Below are positions 46,205-58,728 of a stretch of DNA of 64,000 bases, piece by piece. The number at the start of each line of letters is the position of its first letter. Within the stretch, counting starts at the first letter, position 1. The stretch is from Cucumis sativus (Eukaryota > Streptophyta > Magnoliopsida > Cucurbitales > Cucurbitaceae), in assembly GCF_000004075.3 (NCBI RefSeq), contig NW_022279515.1, forward strand, positions 62,001-126,000, given 5' to 3'. The translations under genes and the position numbers were made by a program. The notes below the pieces were generated by a model that saw only the letters and a list, made by a program, of their open reading frames with translations, did no database searches and had not been told where the DNA came from.

Positions 46205-46740
46205 TTTTGCATAAAAGAAATTTTGGTTAAGAAAAGCTGTTTTTCTTCTACATATTTATAACTCTCTTTCTTTCATTGAGTAGGAGACGGGATAGGAGAA
46301 AATCATAGGATTCTATTAACTTAAAAAATATTAAATTAATAGAAGTTTCAAATCAACTAACTAATTAACCATTAATCAATTAGTTAATAATTAATTAAAT
46401 CATATTTAATTAATATTTCATTTAAATCTTATTGAATGAATATCTCTCCAATACCTTATAGTTTTATATTAATTTAATTAAATCAAATTTAATTAAATAA
46501 TATTAAACTAAACTATTAATTAATCATAACTAAATTAAATTTAGATAATAAAGTTTCATTAACATATAAACTTTATATTATAATGTATCACTGTATATTA
46601 TACTAATTATACTAATTTCCAAAATAAATTTGAATATTTCAAATTAGAACCAATATAAATAAATCACATTATCATTTTGTATCATCCATTACTTTGTATT
46701 TAGTCATACTAATTGGATCAACCTAATACATAAAACAAAT
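46205..46740 (-). mobile_element. Copia LTR fragment (same family as 9290-14750)
   Basis: It matches 9415-9915 in order: TTTTCTTCTA-ATAT-TATAACTCTCTTTC, ATCAATTAGTTAATAATTAAT, AATAATATTAAACTAAACTATTAATTAAT, ATATTATAATGTATCACT-TA. Neither the polypurine tract nor any coding sequence is present. The left edge meets the old solo LTR at 46199. Confidence 0.72.
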
Positions 46741-46889
46741 ATAGAAAATTAAAAAAAAAAAAAGCATGCACAAATAGAGACAAATAGACATTGATAACTA
46801 TCTATCTCTATCTATCTGAAACAAGCACACATAAATTGTTATATTTCTCTATCGATAGACAAAAATAGCAGTCTATTTATATCTACATG

Positions 46890-47593
46890 AGATACAAACA
46901 TTAAAAAAAAAACCTTACCAATAAAATTCTTGACTTTATTCTAAATGCAACACGTTCTCAGCCCAAGAAGTCAAACAACTCTTCATTGTAAAAGTAGCTT
47001 TACTTCTTTCATCAAACCACTTTTGCAATACATCTCTAGCTAATTGAACTAAGCATGGTAGCTACAGGTAGTTCTCTAAGATCTTTAAAAACTAAATTTA
47101 CACTGTCTACACAATTTGATGTCATCATTCTATATATGAAACTCATTATACCTGAGATAGATTCAACCAATTTATCAAAGAACCTTGGAATCAACATGTA
47201 TGATTTAACTGTGTCACCTTTTAATATCTTTACTATGTGTTCTTTTGCCCTCCAAGCTTTCTGCTAACTTATATTAACTCCAAGATTTGTACATGCCTTA
47301 TGCACAATTGCTTTCGGAATGAAACGATCAGTAAACATGAACCTGAACTCATCTATCAAGCAACTGTCAATTACTGTTGAAGAAGCTTGCATATGACAAC
47401 TAGTATTCAATGAACGGTCATGTTTATAATTCTACTTATCCATCCAATTGAATCTGTTCACATATTAAATCAACTAGAGAATTAAAGCTGACTCGGACAT
47501 CTACCAAAATTTCAGCAACTAAGTAATTCTCATAAATATTACATCCATTCCATTGACCTCCATACAAAACAACAATAGGAAAAGACATTATAA
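46890..47593 (-). pseudogene. MULE (Mutator-like) transposase remnant
   Basis: Read high to low. An exon after a T-rich acceptor (about 47593) starts with ATG 47588 and encodes FPIVVLYGGQWNGCNIYENY, a typical N-terminal segment of plant MuDR-type transposases. 47430-47260 carries CHMQASSTVIDSCLIDEF and KAWRAKEHIVKILKGD, like the MuDR DNA-binding region. 47260-46930 carries RFFDKLVESISGIMSFIYRM and TSNCVDSVNLVFKDLRELPV, like the conserved block before the SWIM finger. The catalytic middle is deleted and stops interrupt the frames. No terminal inverted repeats were found. Confidence 0.72.
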
Positions 47594-47719
47594 TCTGTAA
47601 AAAAAAAAATAATAAGTATTTAATTGGGATAGAAAGAAATAGATAGACATAGATATACATTTATTACTGAATAAAAGAATGAAATGTACAAAATGATAAT
47701 ACTAAACACAATGCAAGAA

Positions 47720-48000
47720 TAAGTAAACGATCGTGCAATGAAATAATATACATTAAACGATCCTATTAACCGTGATAAACGACCATTTAACAACGGTAAA
47801 TGATAATATTGATTAAAATAAATTATCGTGTTGACATGGGTACACGATCATATGATATTGGTGATCGTATTGAATAGTGTAAACAATCGTCTTGTTATCG
47901 GTACACGATCGTGTTAATATTTGTAAGTGATTCTATTGATAGTGGTAACTGATCGTGTAATTCCATGTAAATTATCGTAAAAAAACTTTAAACTATCGAT
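47720..48000. repeat. GATCGT-rich degenerate repeat
   Basis: Words of the form (AC)GATCGTG, CGATCATA and ATTATCGT recur about every 15-40 bp (for example near 47727, 47845, 47860, 47885, 47904 and 47950). It lies upstream of the MULE exon on its coding strand. A weaker version lies near 41120-41235. Confidence 0.6.
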
Positions 48001-48046
48001 CTTTATAATGAAGTACATAATTCTTACATTAATACTTAAAATTTGT

Positions 48047-49790
48047 TGTAACGATCCAACTTTTCTAACTAAGTTGAAGTCATTAATTTGGACAAAGAGA
48101 CCTTGATTGACACAAATTATAGTAAAATTCACTTGAAATCATACGATCAAAGAAAACAAACTTAAGTTCGGGCCCTATTTCAAATAACCAAAACTTTAAA
48201 AGTACTATTTACAAAACAACAGTTCGTAAACTCAGTTCCATCACAAAATTTTTAAACAACCTCATGTACAAAGGAAAAACAAGAAACATAAAGCGAAAGC
48301 ATTTGAAGAACATTCCCTTATGGCAATCACGTCTCCTTCTTGTCCCTCGTCGGTCTACCTCCTTTGTTACTTTGCCTGAAATAGTTAAACATGAAAGGAT
48401 GAGTATAAACATACCCAATAAGAGACCCACTATTGGTCCATTAGGGGAAAAAGAAACTGTTAACTTCCTATTGGGGTACCCTGCACAGTCACAGTCTTGT
48501 GATCCCGTAGGATACACATAATCAGTCTAACACCTCAAAGGACGCATAAATCAGTCTACTGTTCTGCAGAAACACATATCAGTCTAATGCTCTCGAAGGA
48601 TGCACATATCAGTCTAGTGCTATCGAAGGATGCACATATCAGGTGGTGATCCCGTAGGACACCCGCAAGGTAACTACCCAATAAAATCTAACAATTTTCC
48701 CCTCAATCCATTCTAAACATCTTAACACTCATTCATAGTACAGTCCAGCTACTTCAACATATAATCCTTTCACTTAACACCCTAATAGTCAACCTATCTC
48801 ACTTGAGCCCAATGTCCGCCAGTAACATATCAATACATCAGTCAATCAAACTATATAGTTATAACACCTTCAATTCACCAGTACACAGCCCTACTTTAGT
48901 ATAACCTACACCCAATCTAAACGACAATCACAAGTTCACATCCACATTCCATACAAACACAATCTACAATTGTCGTCCTGTCTACATCCATACATATATA
49001 TATATTCCCAGACAATCACAATATGCATTCAACATCAAGTCTACATCAATCCATGTATATATATATTTTTTTTCAGTCATTCACAGTATACATTCAACAC
49101 CAAGTCTACATCCATATGTATATATATCGTTTTGACATCTTTACTCAATCAGAGGTAACTATACAGACAGCACAATTCAAAACTATAGGTGAGTCCAGTA
49201 GTAGAGAATCCCTTACCTTATAACCTTACTTAAGCTTCTTTTTCAAACTAAAGTGCAACGAACCGACCTAAACATAATTGAAGAGAAATCAATCACTTCC
49301 ACAAACAATTTAATCCATTCAATTCACTCTATATGTAAATTCCATAACTTACCCAAATTGTGGAGAATCAAATTCTAACGGAGACGGATCGGTGCAACAA
49401 ATAACCGAACAATTCAGATCTAAACATACATGGCGTGACAGAACTGGAGTGACTCGGGCTAACGGTTATGCGACGATAGGAAAAAATTTGCTTGACGTTC
49501 GGTGTAGGTGGAAGACGGTGGTGAAGTTGATTGGAGAAGGAAAAGAGAAGGAAGAAAAGAGAGATTATGCATACACTGTGAGAAGCACACAAAAAAATTG
49601 AAAAGAAGAGAGAGATAAGTCTGAGGGAGAAATATTCATTTCCTTTTCAAAGTGAATTGCAAAGAAATTTTCTCAAATTGAAAAGAAAGGAGAAATATAC
49701 AAAGTCAGCCACCGCTTCTTCTCCCTTCAGTTTGCAGTTTTCGTCTCCCTCTCTTCTATTATTAAAATAAATAAATAAAATATCACAACC
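48047..49790 (-). mobile_element. Diverged gypsy LTR of the 27280 family, right end unclear
   Basis: It starts TGTAACGATCCAACTTTTCTAA (48047) and keeps the LTR core: conserved block 48320-48430, CAGTCTA repeat units 48520-48650, TA-rich block 48990-49130. The GC-rich block is reduced to 49370-49520. The expected GTTACA end is not found; similarity fades near 49790. No target duplication could be set. No internal region follows on either side, so it is a solo LTR or truncated LTR. Confidence 0.75.
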
Positions 49791-50545
49791 CGACTTAACA
49801 CAAACTATTTACTCCAACTTTTTAAACTACAAATTTAATTTCTCAACTTTTAAACTATTTTAAACTTACAAATCTACTTTATTCATTTCTTCAGATTTAT
49901 ATCTAACAAATAAAAAAAAATCAAAATTTATAGACACTTAAAACATAAAATTGAAAGACCTATTAAACAATTGAAAGGTTTAAGAGGTAACTAGACAAAC
50001 TTTAAAAGTTCTAAGGGAAAGAATCTTTTGTTTAACTATTACAGTAATTAATTTTGAAAATATGTTATTTTAAAAAAACTACAAGTGTTTGACAACTCTT
50101 TGAAAGCTATTGAAATACTCTCAAATTGTATTTTAAGCAATTTTAATAAAAAGAAAGTTACATAAAAAAATTACCCTTTTTAAAGGAACATTTTTTCTCT
50201 AATCACTCCAATGGAACTCAAACACGTACTTCAAGTTAATTCTGGTATCCAAGAATCAGTCTCATCCAACATAAACAAGAACATTCAACTTGATAGAACT
50301 TCATTACCTCATTTTTACAATTCCCAAAGTTACTAAATGAAGGACCATTCCTAAAACATACTTACATCCAACTTTCTCCATGAATAAACTTATCGTCTTT
50401 TATGTACTGATGAATATAGAGATGGAGCGATCAGAGTTTGTTTATGTACCAAATTAGAGTGAGTTGAGAAAAGAGTGGATTTACACAAGGACGAAATGGC
50501 TGGCTGCTGCTTGTTCAAAACTGAAAGTTAGGGTGACCTTGTTTC
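49791..50545. other. AT-rich sequence downstream of the BRCT pseudogene
   Basis: No gene or element recognised. It should contain the 3' UTR of the BRCT pseudogene near 50300-50545, but no clear poly(A) signal can be assigned. Confidence 0.4.
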
Positions 50546-52679
50546 TCATAGGGACTCAGCAAATTGAGGGGCCTCCAGGTCAACTTCTGGTCTCATTATA
50601 CATCATTAGCCATTCAACGTTGAAAGTCCATATCCCTTTTTGTACGGCCACCAAGGCTTCCTCCACGTCTTCCTCACAAGCCACAAAGATCGTCTTCCAT
50701 ACGTTGTTTACTTTATCTAGCTCATGAATCACCTAAATTTTCAAGCATAATGAATTTGCCAAATGAGAGAAAAAATTATGTATATACTACAAGGAAATTG
50801 CAAGAATTCACCCTATCAAAAAATATTAAACAAATTCTTGTTCTAGTCCCTAAAATTTTCCATCTTTTCCCAACTTTCAAAATGATTCCTATGAGATATA
50901 TTCCAATCACATATAGCAGAAATGACCGATGAGTATTGGATAAATGAATATTAGTTGATAAAATAATTTACAAAATACTAAAATCGTTAGTTGGCTACGT
51001 TTTGGAAGCTCGATGATTAAAATGGATGTTTTGAAAGTTCTAAGGCTAAAATGGAATTTAAATCAACATAATAGTAAGTTCAAGATCAAAGACAAGCTAA
51101 ACAATAAAATGTTGCAAGCAGAAAACAATCTAATCATAATTAGAAACATGAATGTATGTATTTGTAAACCAAATCACAAAAAATAACTCCAAATTTCGAT
51201 CTAGAGACAATTAAAAACTTGAACAAATTTGATAATTAAAGAAACACGGAGATGGCCATATGACCCCTTGTGCATAGACTTTTTACATTACATGCTCAAT
51301 TCCTAGGATCAAAACAAACATAAATATTAAAGACTTAAGAAGCACATACACTCTAGTTTGGCTAGTGTATCAATAAACAATATGTATGGAACACTCGGAG
51401 AACACGTGTTGAACACTAGTTAGTACAGTAGATGTGTTAGACAACAAGTATTCCAATGCAATAAAGGTCAAGATTGGTCACACACACATATTAAACTCTT
51501 GGCTTTGAATAAGTTTTGAGTGAAGGACAAGCTTATTTTTAAGCATATAAATACATAAACTTATTGACTTTGAATTTCTATATAAATATGATACATACTT
51601 TTTAAATTATATATATTAAAACTGTGTTCTAGCACTATCCTATATTTTTTAGAAAAAAATGACACGTCACCATGTCTATGATTTATTGACCCATGTCTAG
51701 AATTCGTATACGTGCTTGTTTGTTGAGAACTTCACGTCTTCATTAGATGGGAGGATAGCCATATTATAGTGGTTGTATATGTAATATAGAGAACCAAACC
51801 TAGTACTCGAGATTTGTACAATAACAGAGAACTTACATTTCCACCGGTTGACTTGACTATCAGGGATAGAGTTTTAGGTGGTGGTTGAGCGTGAGCTGAT
51901 ATGCAAACATCATACCCTTCAAATAAAGCTCAAGAACATGCTTTTGCCCTGAGAACTGCAGCTTTTAGGCTGGCTCGATACTTCGATATGTAGTCATCAT
52001 CATTTAGTATGTAAGGCAACTCGTCTGCAGATCAATAAGGAATTAATCAATCACAAAAATTAGGTAGGATGAAAAACATAAGTGGAAGAAAATACATTAC
52101 GCTTTGATACTAGCAAGCCATTCGAACTTACCAACAAATCTGCCTTCCCGTTAGGTTTCCTTTAACCAACTGGAGGAGAAAATCCAAGCTCTGAGTAATT
52201 TGCAATTAACTTGCAATTTTAGTAACAAGATATAGTAAAAATTATGAGCAAGAGCACACTGACACACTTGAAGCCACATGGTAATGCATATGCTCGATAA
52301 TCATTGAGAACATTAACAGGAGAAAATAAAGTTAAGAACAGTAGCTTGAAGAACAAAAAACATTCTACAACATAAAATCTTCAAAAACACATTGCTTAAA
52401 ATCAAGTTTACTAATATAAAAGGTAAGATATTACGTTCCACTCTCCACACTACTGAAGTTCAACATTTCACATGAAAGAAATGAAATACTACTCTCAAAT
52501 ATAACTGAAAAAAGCATAAAAGGGTAAAGAAAAAGCATAGAGAAATGCAAAAGAATCCTTGGCTTTGATATATTGAAAGGTAAAGAATATCAACCATAGA
52601 TGCCCGGGAGAAGAACTCCTACAAATACACACTTAACGCAGATTATCATTCGCTAACATGAGACCTTCTAGAGGAATTC

Positions 52680-52949
52680 TGTTAGGATACTTCCAAACAA
52701 GAACAAGATCTTAATTTATTATAATGAACTATAAGAAAATACAAGATAAAACCAAGTATAAGGCACTTGGAACCTCCCTCTTGAGTACTCTCACCCAAGC
52801 CCTAGATCACTCCCCAGAATTCTCCCCTCACTTACCCTCCCTCCATTTATAATAAGATGTAACCACACTTACATAATAACTACTAGTAACTTTCTAAATA
52901 TCTAATTACCCTTATACCCCTAACCTTATAATAATCTAAGTATCTAACA
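52680..52949 (-). repeat. 3' LTR (internally deleted) of the small LTR element
   Basis: 270 bp from TGTTAGGATACTTCC to AAGTATCTAACA. After the first 15 bases it jumps to the last third of the LTR as seen in the partner. The inner side reads AAGGATCGGGTAA on the - strand, a plausible polypurine tract. Confidence 0.9.
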
Positions 52950-53502
52950 TTACCCGATCCTTCAAAACACCTTGTCCTCAAGGTGTGCTTACAAACATGA
53001 TCAAGGCCCCTTTCTCTTTTTTTCTCTTTTTAATTGCAAACAATCCCCAGCATTCTGCTCTTCAATGTTGAAAAAGAAATCCTCCCCTTCGGCTTTGAAA
53101 AACTCTTGATTCCAATAAGGTCCATTGACTTCAGCCCACAAAGCAGCCCAATGTACTTGAATTTTCCTTTTCCAAAACACATTGTCTTAGTTAACCCTTT
53201 GCATATCACCAACAAGTGTTTAATTTTCAAACTCTTCATCTCTAGTGGGCTCGGCCATAATCAAAGTGTTGCGTCAAGACCAAAATCATATTGCCGCCGG
53301 TTTCATTCCTAGGACCCACCTACATACACGTTTTTCTTCCCTCCTATTTTTGGAACTCTCCACCCACTTCATCTACAAAATGATGTGCCCCCAATGTTTT
53401 ATTTAGAATAAGTTGAAGCTCATTTAGAGTAAGTTGAAGCCCACTTGAAATAGTAAAACCCAAGATTGTTACTTTTGTCCTAATCCTCTTTCCTACCAAT
53501 TT

Positions 53503-54290
53503 CTACCACGTCATTGTCACCATCATGTGTGCAGCAACTTCTTCCTCGTCACGTGATTCACCCCTATTCCAGACCACCTTCTCGAGCCTCTGTAGACCGG
53601 TAACTGTCGGCTTCTTCTTTCTCCATTGCAACCAGCCATTTTGTGTTTCTTTGAGCAACAAATTTTTCTCCACTCGCGTCTTCATTTCGAGCCTCACAGG
53701 TAATCCTCGTCGACCTTCCTCTATAGTTTCTTCTTGGTCACTCTTTGCCATCCTCTTCACCTTCGTTATAACCGTTGCAATCGCGTTTTCCTCGATTCTT
53801 CTATGGATTTAGCAACTTCTTGGAATCCATCGATTTATGGACCTGAAGATTCCAATCCGTTCTAAATAAACACAATCCAGATCAGTGCCACTGAACACAG
53901 GCATTTCAACCTTCTTGAATTTGCTATGATCGTTCGAGTTTTCATCCCTTTTAAAGTTGTTTGTTTTACCTTCTACCTTGATTTCCTTCAATGTCTTACC
54001 TCCACCTTCGATGATACTCTCAATCGTTGGTCCTTTGCTCGACGATCCTTCCATTCTTCCGGAGATTTTCGAATTATCCTTCTGCTATTCCTTCGATGCA
54101 TTTAGCAACCGTTCTTGTTTTTCCAACTAGATGACCAGTCTTTCGATGCTTTCTGGCAAGGATAACAAGTTTTATTCAATTGCCAGCAACTTGTGTAACT
54201 CCACTTGTATCCCCGAGATTTCCTTATCAGAGGTCTCCAACTTCTCTTCGATCCGTTTTTGTGCTGCTCTATCGTTCTCCCAAGTTAAAA
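53503..54290 (-). pseudogene. Gag-like remnant of the small LTR element
   Basis: From the primer site inward, the - strand holds a Glu/Lys-rich, coiled-coil-like N-terminus (about 54290-54060, broken by stops). It then has the frame 54054-53809 with KKVEMPVFSGTD, the usual start of a gypsy gag domain before the W-L-RA-RYF stretch; here the frame goes off after it. 53760-53503 is a charged frame (Lys/Glu/Arg-rich) of unclear origin. No protease, RT or integrase motif is visible. Confidence 0.6.
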
Positions 54291-54303
54291 CGCTCTGATA
54301 CCA
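54291..54303 (-). promoter_or_regulatory. Primer binding site for tRNA-iMet
   Basis: The - strand reads TGGTATCAGAGCG three bases inside the 731-bp LTR; it sets the element's direction. Confidence 0.92.
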
Positions 54304-54306
54304 ATT

Positions 54307-55037
54307 TGTTAAGATACTGTAAATATACGGCAAGTGTATCTTACTTTATTGAATTACCTCAACGAATTACAGTATAGAGAATAAAAAATCACTCACATCT
54401 ACTTCCTAAAGGCACACTCCAGTGAGGATCACAACAAAGAACAAGAAAAACTAAGAACAAACCGCAACCATGAAAATGACCAAAACAAACAATAAAAAGA
54501 ACTTGACTTGGACCCTCTACTTCTCCCGAGCACGAAAGACGGCAGCCTCTACTTCTTTGGAATATTTTGTCCCCTTTCTCCCTCCTCTTTCCTCCCTTTT
54601 ATTTTGCTTTACTAACAAACTAATGGGAAAGATCTCCTCCGATATTTTCTCCTCCTATAATCTCTCCTATATTCTCGTGTGGGTCAATATTACCCTTTTT
54701 AATTCTTCTACTGTATTTAAATAATATTGGAGACATATACTTCCTAACAAGAACAAGATCTGAATTTATTATAATGTAACTATAAGAAAATACAAGATAA
54801 AACCAAGTATAAAGCACTTGGAACCCTCCCTCTTGAGTACTCTCACCCAAGCCTTATATCACTCCCCAAAATTCTCCCAACTTACCCTCCCTCCATTTAT
54901 AATAACATGTAACCACCCTAGTTACCACACTTACATAATAACTACTAGTAACCACACTTACACAATAACTACTAGTAACTTCCTAAATATCTAATTACCC
55001 TTATACCCCAACCCTATACTAATCTAGGTATCTAACA
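54307..55037 (-). repeat. 5' LTR (full length) of the small LTR element
   Basis: 731 bp from TGTTAAGATACTG to GGTATCTAACA. It shares AACAAGAACAAGATCTGAAT onward (54747-55037) with the other LTR. The phrase AACTACTAGTAAC plus CACACTTAC is duplicated inside it near 54925-54980. Confidence 0.9.
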
Positions 55038-56345
55038 AATTCCATAACATAATGTATTAGGGGAAGAAGGAAATCGAGGATAAAAACACTAGCTAGCCAA
55101 CAAATATCTTTCATTAGTGAGCTTGAGCCATTTTACACGTAAAATGGGAAAAGTAAGCCTGAAACCCAAATTAGCCTAATGGTTGTCTTAACAACCACTA
55201 CCCACCATCACGATAGAAACAACTGAGAAGGAAGAGCATGATACAATCCAACTCAAACATAAGAATTGATTTTGATGTTTAATTAAAAGTAAACAGGCAG
55301 TAGAATAAGAAACTATGCCCTTTTAGATCTAGAAGGTTCACAACAATTTCCAGCCTAAGCACAACTACGAGGCAATGGAAGAATAACGACAAAGGCCTTG
55401 TGTGCATGGAATCGCTAACTTTTGTGCAAATGAGATGATTATCGGTATTCAAAGGCCAAAAGGATACATAGAAGAGTGTTCGTCTAAGGTTGCAAGACTA
55501 ACCCTGAAAAGAGAGCAATACAAAAATTTAGAGTTTTCCGCAAATTTCCTGTAATGACATGAGTGCTTGTACTCCCATCAGCAGTGAGAGAACCACCAAG
55601 CTCCTCAATCATCTGAATCAGAAAACAACTGCACATTAGAGCAGTCACAATTTGGAATAAATAGAACTTTTTATTGTTAGAATCTTAGAATATTTATGAA
55701 AAGTTTATGGGAATATTTTTCTTAATTCCTAAATATTTTCCTTTTTTATTCCTCTGTATATTCTATTTATTCTCCCTTGTACCTATTGTATTTTTCATCA
55801 AAAAATAATAAGAAGAAAAATATAGTGGTTTTTCTCCTGGTACACAGGTTTCCACATAAAGTTCTGTGTTTATTTGTCTCCCTTTCAATATGGTATCTGA
55901 GCAGGTGGTCCAAGAAGGTCTTGTGTTCAAGCCTCGCATTGTCGTTTCCTCCCCAATTAAAATCCGTTTCCAGTTGTTGGGCCTTTCAAATATTTCAAGC
56001 CCACAAGTGAGGAGAGTGTTGGTGATATATAATTGAATTTTCTTTCTTTTTTTAAAAAAGGATACGAGTCTCACTATTATTAATATAAAGAAAGAGACAA
56101 AGCTCAATGTACATGAGGATTATACAAAGAGCAAAAGGGGAGAGGGAAGATCAACAGGCGCATCCGGGCATCTCAAACTAGGTTGACACCCCCTTAGTGC
56201 CCTCAAAACATCCAAAAAGCGACAACACAAGATCAAAACAAAAAGCCACAAAAACAAAGACAAACAAAATGATAAAAAGAATCTTTCCAAAGCAAAATCA
56301 TAATCCAAGGCAGCATGCTGAGAACAAAGAAGAATAAGCCTTGAT

Positions 56346-57361
56346 TGGTTGAGCAAAAACTGTTTGAAGCAGAGGGTTGATCCGAAAGTTCTGATCATCA
56401 CAATATCCTACGTCGAAGATCTTCTTTTGCATTACATTTTCTAAAATTTCCAATCCACTCTGTTAAAGGCCTTTTCAAGGTCTAATTTAATGATCCATCT
56501 TTTCTTTTTTCGGATACTATAGACCTCCACAGTTTCTTTTGCTATTAAAATAGGATCCAATATTTGGCACTCTTCCAGAAAGCCACATTGTAATGGAGAA
56601 GTATGTTAGGATTCTAACAATAAAACACAAAATATCCTAACCAAATGGCTAACAGAGGCAGCACTCTGTAATTCTTTATTTATGTAAAAGCCAAAACACA
56701 TTCAACTGTAGTAGATATGAAAAATAAAGGATGAACAACATAGAAAACTTACCCAGCTCCTTTATACGGGGCTGGATACCCTCAGGCTACAACAGCCTTT
56801 ACTCTCCTTGAAATAACCAAAAAAGACCTAGCCTCCCCTACCCCAACATTACATATTTATACCTCTCTCTCTCATCCCTCCTGGCGGGCCCCACCTGCAC
56901 GATCCTCTCCCATTATTCTCTCATCATTGGTTGCTAAGGAATTTCCCTTTCTACCGTTCCTTTTATAGGTATAGATAATAGGAGGTCTTACAAAGTAATA
57001 CTGGCCTGACTTTCTTTAATCTTTCTGCGAGAACCTTTCCAAACAACTTATAAATTAATGTTGAAACAACTTATAAGCCACACTGTAATGACATTCCTTC
57101 TCTTGACCGAACTTCAATAATCGACAACTTATATTTATCCACATAATCAGCAAAACTCTTAATCTGCCACTAGCTTCAAACAAAGACCCAGCCAATTCCT
57201 TTTAAACTCCATAGTGCCTTTATAATACAACTGGCAATCTCTTCTCTTTTGGTCTCCGGAATCAATGCTCTATCTGGATTAGCTTTCTTCAAAAGATTTT
57301 TAATAGCCAATTGTTTCGAATGGCCCATGAATCCTCTAGTGTTCCATGATATAATCTCCAT
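56346..57361 (-). pseudogene. LINE ORF2 fragments: endonuclease start and early RT
   Basis: ATG at 57361 begins MEIISWNTRGFMGHSKQLAI, the usual endonuclease N-terminus; ETKREE follows, with proline in place of the usual glutamine before it. The frame ends at 57176. The text then resumes in RT with KLFGKVLAERLKK near 57060, is cut by the solo LTR at 56992-56604, and continues with QILDPILIAKETV and KLDLEKAFNRVDWKF. The YxDD catalytic block and everything after it are deleted, so no RT activity is possible. Confidence 0.85.
56604..56992. mobile_element. 389-bp solo LTR with AAGTA duplication, inside the LINE
   Basis: It begins TGTTAGGATTCTAAC and ends AGGTCTTACA. Identical flanks AAGTA lie at 56599-56603 and 56993-56997. 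Both sides are LINE RT sequence in the correct order, which confirms insertion. No primer site or polypurine tract remains, so the superfamily and strand are uncertain. A GC-richer stretch lies at 56880-56910. Confidence 0.9.
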
Positions 57362-57382
57362 CTTTGCTACCTCTGCCTTATA

Positions 57383-58728
57383 TCAATTCAATTTCACATG
57401 CTGCCAAGAAAGGAACCAACTCTTGAGGGGGAAGGATACTTGCTGACCTGCACAAAATTTCTTTTTATGGGAGGAAAACAATTTAATAAAATCTGGACCA
57501 AGAGAGTCAATGTCCTCTTGTTTCTCTGTCTCTGATTGAATTATTTCTTCCTCAACTGGTTCAAATTCTGCACTACTTAAACTGGTGACTGATTCAACTT
57601 CCATGAATTCATCTTCTAGGTTCTCAACTTTTTTGAGACAAGAAGTATCTTGCACAAAATTAAAGAATGAACCAAAAAGTTTGGAGGAGGATTGAGAAAA
57701 TTTATTACTTAAGGAGGAAGGCAGTACTGACCTTTTGCCAACTGAATTTGGAATTTGTATCTTCACACAACTTTCCTCTAATAAATCAGAATTAGCCAAG
57801 CTCATCCAAATGTTGCGAAAAGAAGTTCTCCCTTTGGTATAGGTCTTGAGGTGCTCATAAATTTTTTGGCATGTATTGGAATAGCTTTCATTGCAGAGGA
57901 TATTTTAGTCTTGGGAGAGGCTGGTAATTTTGGTTGAGAACTGAAAACAGGAGATGGCCAGCAAGTGAAGTTCCTTGATGGAGGAGAGGACTCTGATTCT
58001 TCCTCCAATTCGTCAGAATACCAAAAGCCATTGGTATTCTGATTAATAAAATTCTTGGGCCTACCATCTGTGTGTCAGATTTTAAAATGTCTGCAGATAC
58101 ATTAAGTTTGAAAAAATCTGGTTGGGGAGGGCTAGGTGAGCTATTTTTTGAGATAATAAAATACCGGCTGGCTGCCTTTTCTACTTTCAAGGTCTGTTTT
58201 TCTCTCTTTTCTGTTGAAGTCTTTTCCCCTTCTAAGTACGTGGAGATGCCAGCTATACCCAAATTTGAATTTTGCCTTCTGAAAATTATTTTTTCCGGCG
58301 AGGATTCAAGGTCTGAAACTCTTTCCGGTCGAACAAGGTTTTCTTCTTCATCATCCAACTTCCTAAGTGCTTCGAAAGGATTTCTTGAGATGGATGGGCA
58401 TTCTGTTTGAGAAAATTCAGGTATCTGGGAGACCATCACTTTGGAGCCCTTCATCTAAAATCACTGAATTTATTCTACATAAATCAATAGGATTGGAAAA
58501 ATCACTTTGAAATAGATCAGATTGGATTATTACAGGAGCTTCTAAGGGTTCAAAATCCCCAAAATTAAGGGAAAATTTTCCTCAGTTCTCACTCTTTAAT
58601 TCTATAGTTGCTGGTAAAAATCCGCAAAGATTTTTCCAAACTTTAATTCTTGCTTCAGAGAACTTGATCAGATTGAGTGTTTCTAAGATTATACTTTCTA
58701 GTCCACCAAAGTAGCTTAAGCTTAAGGC
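57383..58728 (-). pseudogene. LINE ORF1 C-terminal half (broken)
   Basis: Begins mid-protein at the truncation point with the FGGL-SI--ETLNLI segment, then GFLPATIE and LNFGDFEP (about 58730-58550). A long Ser/Pro/Lys-rich linker follows, open in pieces 58454-57888, 58008-57802 and 57805-57383. Frames change near 58500, 57990 and 57805, so it cannot be translated as one protein. The family role is RNA binding during retrotransposition. It ends shortly before the ORF2 start at 57361. Confidence 0.75.

Larger units (their letters stand above)
52680..55037 (-). mobile_element. Small LTR retrotransposon with AATTC duplication, in a BRCT intron
   Basis: 2,358 bp, flanked by AATTC at 52675-52679 and 55038-55042. 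LTR ends are TGTTA(A/G)GATAC and TATCTAACA. The 5' LTR (54307-55037, 731 bp) is next to a tRNA-iMet primer site; the 3' LTR (52680-52949, 270 bp) lacks about 430 internal bp. Only gag-like scraps remain inside, so it depends on other elements or is a deletion relic. It lies between BRCT exons 55503-55612 and 52132-52190 without touching either. Confidence 0.93.
56047..58728 (-). mobile_element. 5'-truncated LINE with 19-bp duplication, in a BRCT intron
   Basis: Flanked by the identical 19-mer tataattgaattttctttc at 56028-56046 and 58729-58747. Read high to low: end of ORF1 (FGGLESIILETLNL near 58710, then a Ser/Pro/Lys-rich linker to 57383), start of ORF2 endonuclease (MEIISWNTRG at 57361, ETKREE near 57260), RT pieces (YKLFGKVLAERLKKV near 57060; after a solo LTR, QILDPILIAKETV and IIKLDLEKAFNRVDWKF near 56545-56440), then the 3' UTR (about 56345-56060) and a short A-rich tail. 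The later RT and zf-RVT parts are missing. Its 3' UTR matches the LINE at 7438-8290. Confidence 0.93.

Noticed and set aside
50464..50727. 87-codon + frame
   Set aside because: Antisense shadow of the last BRCT exon, whose - strand translation gives the recognisable BRCT pattern.
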